NCBI GenBank assembly: GCA_016708345.1
Contig: JADJFX010000003.1
Coordinates: 558,001 to 622,000, forward strand
Direction of reading: 5' to 3'
Origin: Candidatus Rhodoferax bjergmarkensis
Lineage (GTDB): Bacteria; Pseudomonadota; Gammaproteobacteria; Burkholderiales; Burkholderiaceae_C
Length of the DNA stretch: 64,000 nt
The translations under genes were made by a program, and so were the position numbers. Below the pieces are notes generated by a model, which ran no database searches, was not told the DNA's origin, and saw only the letters and a program-made list of their open reading frames with translations. Positions 62,280-64,000 of the stretch are shown here, one piece after another; position 1 is the first letter of the stretch, and every line of letters starts with the position of its first letter.

Positions 62280-63950
62280 CTATGGGGTTGGTTCTGTCAA
62301 ATCAGCATGCAGGGCGTAAGGCAGGCACACCGTCAGGGTGGTGCTTGCTTGTTCATCCGAGGTTTCCATGGCGATGGTGCCGCCATGGGTTATGGCAATC
62401 AGTCGTGCCGAGAAGGTGCCCAATCCGGTTCCGTCAGGTTTGCCGGAGGTGGAGAATTTTTCAAAAAATCGATCCCGAATGTCGTGCGGTACCACCCCAT
62501 CGTTGCTGATTCGAATGGAAACCATATATTGGTTCGCAAGTTCGTTCCCGGCACCGGGGGCCAGCAGGTCGATGCCAATTTCCGTGCCATCACGGGCGGC
62601 TTCCAGTGCATTTTTGACCAGGTTGTTGAACATCGAGTAACACAGCAGTTCATCGCCGAGCACCGGCAGGCTGCCGGGTGCATCGGCGTCGCGTCCATTC
62701 GACCTGAACTGGATCATGATCTGGCGGATTAGCAACTGCGAACTCATCTCGCGCACGATCCGGTCAAAAATCAGGGCCAGGTCCACGGTGCCAGGATTGA
62801 AAACGTAGCTTCCTTGTTCCATTTTGTACAGGTCCAGCGACAGGCTGACCATGTCCAAAACGCTGTAAGCGGCCTGCTCTACGTACTTGACGATTTCCTT
62901 GTGCTCCTGGGCCACTTGCGGGTCGGCCAGCAAGCTGGAAGAAAAATTGATGATGCCGGCAATCGGGCTTTTGAGGTCGTGCTGTGCCATTCGGTCAAAC
63001 TCATCGCGCAGGCGAAGGTGGTCCTGCAAAATCGCATTTTGTTCAATGAGGGCAATTCGGTTGCGTTTGAGTTCCGCGAAGGCCTGACGGAGCTTTAAGT
63101 GGGTATCGATGCGTGAGCGAAGAATCGGTGGGTCGGCCGGTTTGGTGACAAAGTCCACGGCACCCACAGCGAAACCGTTGGTTACATCGGTCGTTTCACT
63201 CATGGCGGTCAGAAAAATCACCGGAATGTCTGCCGTGGCGGGGTTGGCCTTGATGCGTCGGCAGACTTCAAAGCCATCCATGTCAGGCATCATCACGTCG
63301 AGCAAAATAAGATCCGGAATTTTTCCGGAATCCAGAATTTTTAAAGCCCGCTCGCCGCTGTTGGCTGCTCTGACCTGGTAATTCTCACTCAGCAGTTCGA
63401 CCAGCACATCCAGGTTGTCGGGCAGGTCGTCAACCACCAGCAGCGTCGGTTTGGCAAGCCCCGCAGTCTGCCCGGCATCCCGCAGTGAGGTCGCATGGTC
63501 CCTGGCAGAGTCAGGGCCTGTGCGCTGCAATACTGCAGGAATTTTGCCCGTGGACAGTGGTATTTTCGGATGCGGCTGTTCAATGACTTTTTTCAGCTTG
63601 GATTCGAGCGCGCCCACGTTGAAGGGCTTGATCATGTACTCTGATACCCCAGCGTCAATGGCCAGCTGTACCTGGAATCGTTCTGTCTCTGCCGTCATCA
63701 TCAGGACGGGCAGGTTGGCGTGCTGGGCGCTGGCGCGTATTTTCTTGAGAAGTTCCAGCCCCGACATCACTGGCATATTCCAGTCAGAGATGACAACATC
63801 CACGGTCAGGGTCTCAATCTTGCGCCAGGCCTCGGCACCATTGGCAGCCGTGACGATGTTTTGCATTCCCAACTGGTGCAAGCTGTTGGTCAGAATGCGT
63901 CGCATGCCTTCCATGTCGTCCACCACCAGAAATTTGGTTCTGTAGTCCAT
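62280..63950 (-). CDS. REC-REC-histidine kinase hybrid protein
   Basis: A 556-residue soluble protein. The first REC domain is CheY-like (MDYRTKFLVVDDMEGMRRIL, D56 in ISDWNMP). The second REC is about residues 168-285 (D218 in LILLDVMMPD). A kinase core follows with H324 in MAQHDLKSPI, and the ATPase domain (VKNALEAARDG, FSTSGKPDGTGLGTF). It has no membrane span and no sensor domain of its own. It is the first gene of the signalling cluster, upstream of the large hybrid kinase. Confidence 0.93.
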   Translation of the reverse strand: MDYRTKFLVVDDMEGMRRILTNSLHQLGMQNIVTAANGAEAWRKIETLTVDVVISDWNMPVMSGLELLKKIRASAQHANLPVLMMTAETERFQVQLAIDAGVSEYMIKPFNVGALESKLKKVIEQPHPKIPLSTGKIPAVLQRTGPDSARDHATSLRDAGQTAGLAKPTLLVVDDLPDNLDVLVELLSENYQVRAANSGERALKILDSGKIPDLILLDVMMPDMDGFEVCRRIKANPATADIPVIFLTAMSETTDVTNGFAVGAVDFVTKPADPPILRSRIDTHLKLRQAFAELKRNRIALIEQNAILQDHLRLRDEFDRMAQHDLKSPIAGIINFSSSLLADPQVAQEHKEIVKYVEQAAYSVLDMVSLSLDLYKMEQGSYVFNPGTVDLALIFDRIVREMSSQLLIRQIMIQFRSNGRDADAPGSLPVLGDELLCYSMFNNLVKNALEAARDGTEIGIDLLAPGAGNELANQYMVSIRISNDGVVPHDIRDRFFEKFSTSGKPDGTGLGTFSARLIAITHGGTIAMETSDEQASTTLTVCLPYALHADLTEPTP

Positions 63951-64000
63951 TCGTCCCTTTGAAAGAAAGTGCGTTGGCGATATGACGACCCCCCTTTCTT

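Overview
The window looks like a chromosomal segment of a betaproteobacterium of the order Burkholderiales, most likely family Comamonadaceae (Rhodoferax/Polaromonas-like). This rests on recognisable protein families and gene orders (hisF-hisI-hisE-HIT-tatABC; ctaC-ctaD-small ORF-ctaG-DUF2970-ctaE; an FFLEELY-like protein; PP0621/YpjD next to ffh) and on a lineage-style short repeat. No database search was run, so the placement is inference. No rRNA, tRNA or CRISPR array was found.

Layout. 0-9 kb is housekeeping: a PP0621-like protein and YpjD (minus), ffh, an LprI-like exported protein, miaB, then hisF, hisI, hisE, HIT, tatA, tatB, tatC. 9.0-9.7 kb has no gene but holds two inverted copies of a composite repeat and a 41-G homopolymer. 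9.7-17.9 kb has an alpha carbonic anhydrase, ruvB, an AraC regulator facing a ferredoxin reductase/ferritin-like diiron oxygenase operon, and a DUF445/FFLEELY-like pair. 18-21.7 kb carries an outer-membrane-barrel candidate followed by a secreted TPR-CHAT protease-like protein. 21.7-28.5 kb has gpmB-like, ttcA, folB, folM-like, a MidA-like methyltransferase, trxC, trmL, comF and a BioC-like methyltransferase. 28.7-33.6 kb is the aa3-type cytochrome c oxidase operon, closed by a hairpin terminator. 35-41 kb has hipBA, kup, and a KdpE/KdpD-like pair whose kinase gene is damaged by a G/C-only stretch.

41-56.5 kb is accessory. It contains a lipoprotein binding protein with a PhnD-domain histidine kinase, a 14-blade-repeat exported propeller protein, a lectin-SGNH hydrolase, a truncated RTX adhesin, a lipoprotein/lipase pair, two toxin-antitoxin-like modules and a frameshifted REP-associated tyrosine transposase (RAYT). 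56.5-64 kb holds a SUI1/YciH protein, a DUF3820 protein, and a three-gene signalling cluster (REC-HD-GYP regulator, hybrid histidine kinase, REC-REC-kinase).

A short hairpin-forming repeat (core GCTAT-N7-ATAGCTGCTTGCGCA, then a second TGCGC) occurs at least 14 times, on both strands. Two copies lie in frame inside coding genes and one sits at the broken end of the RTX gene. The two G-only stretches look more like sequencing or assembly damage than biology.
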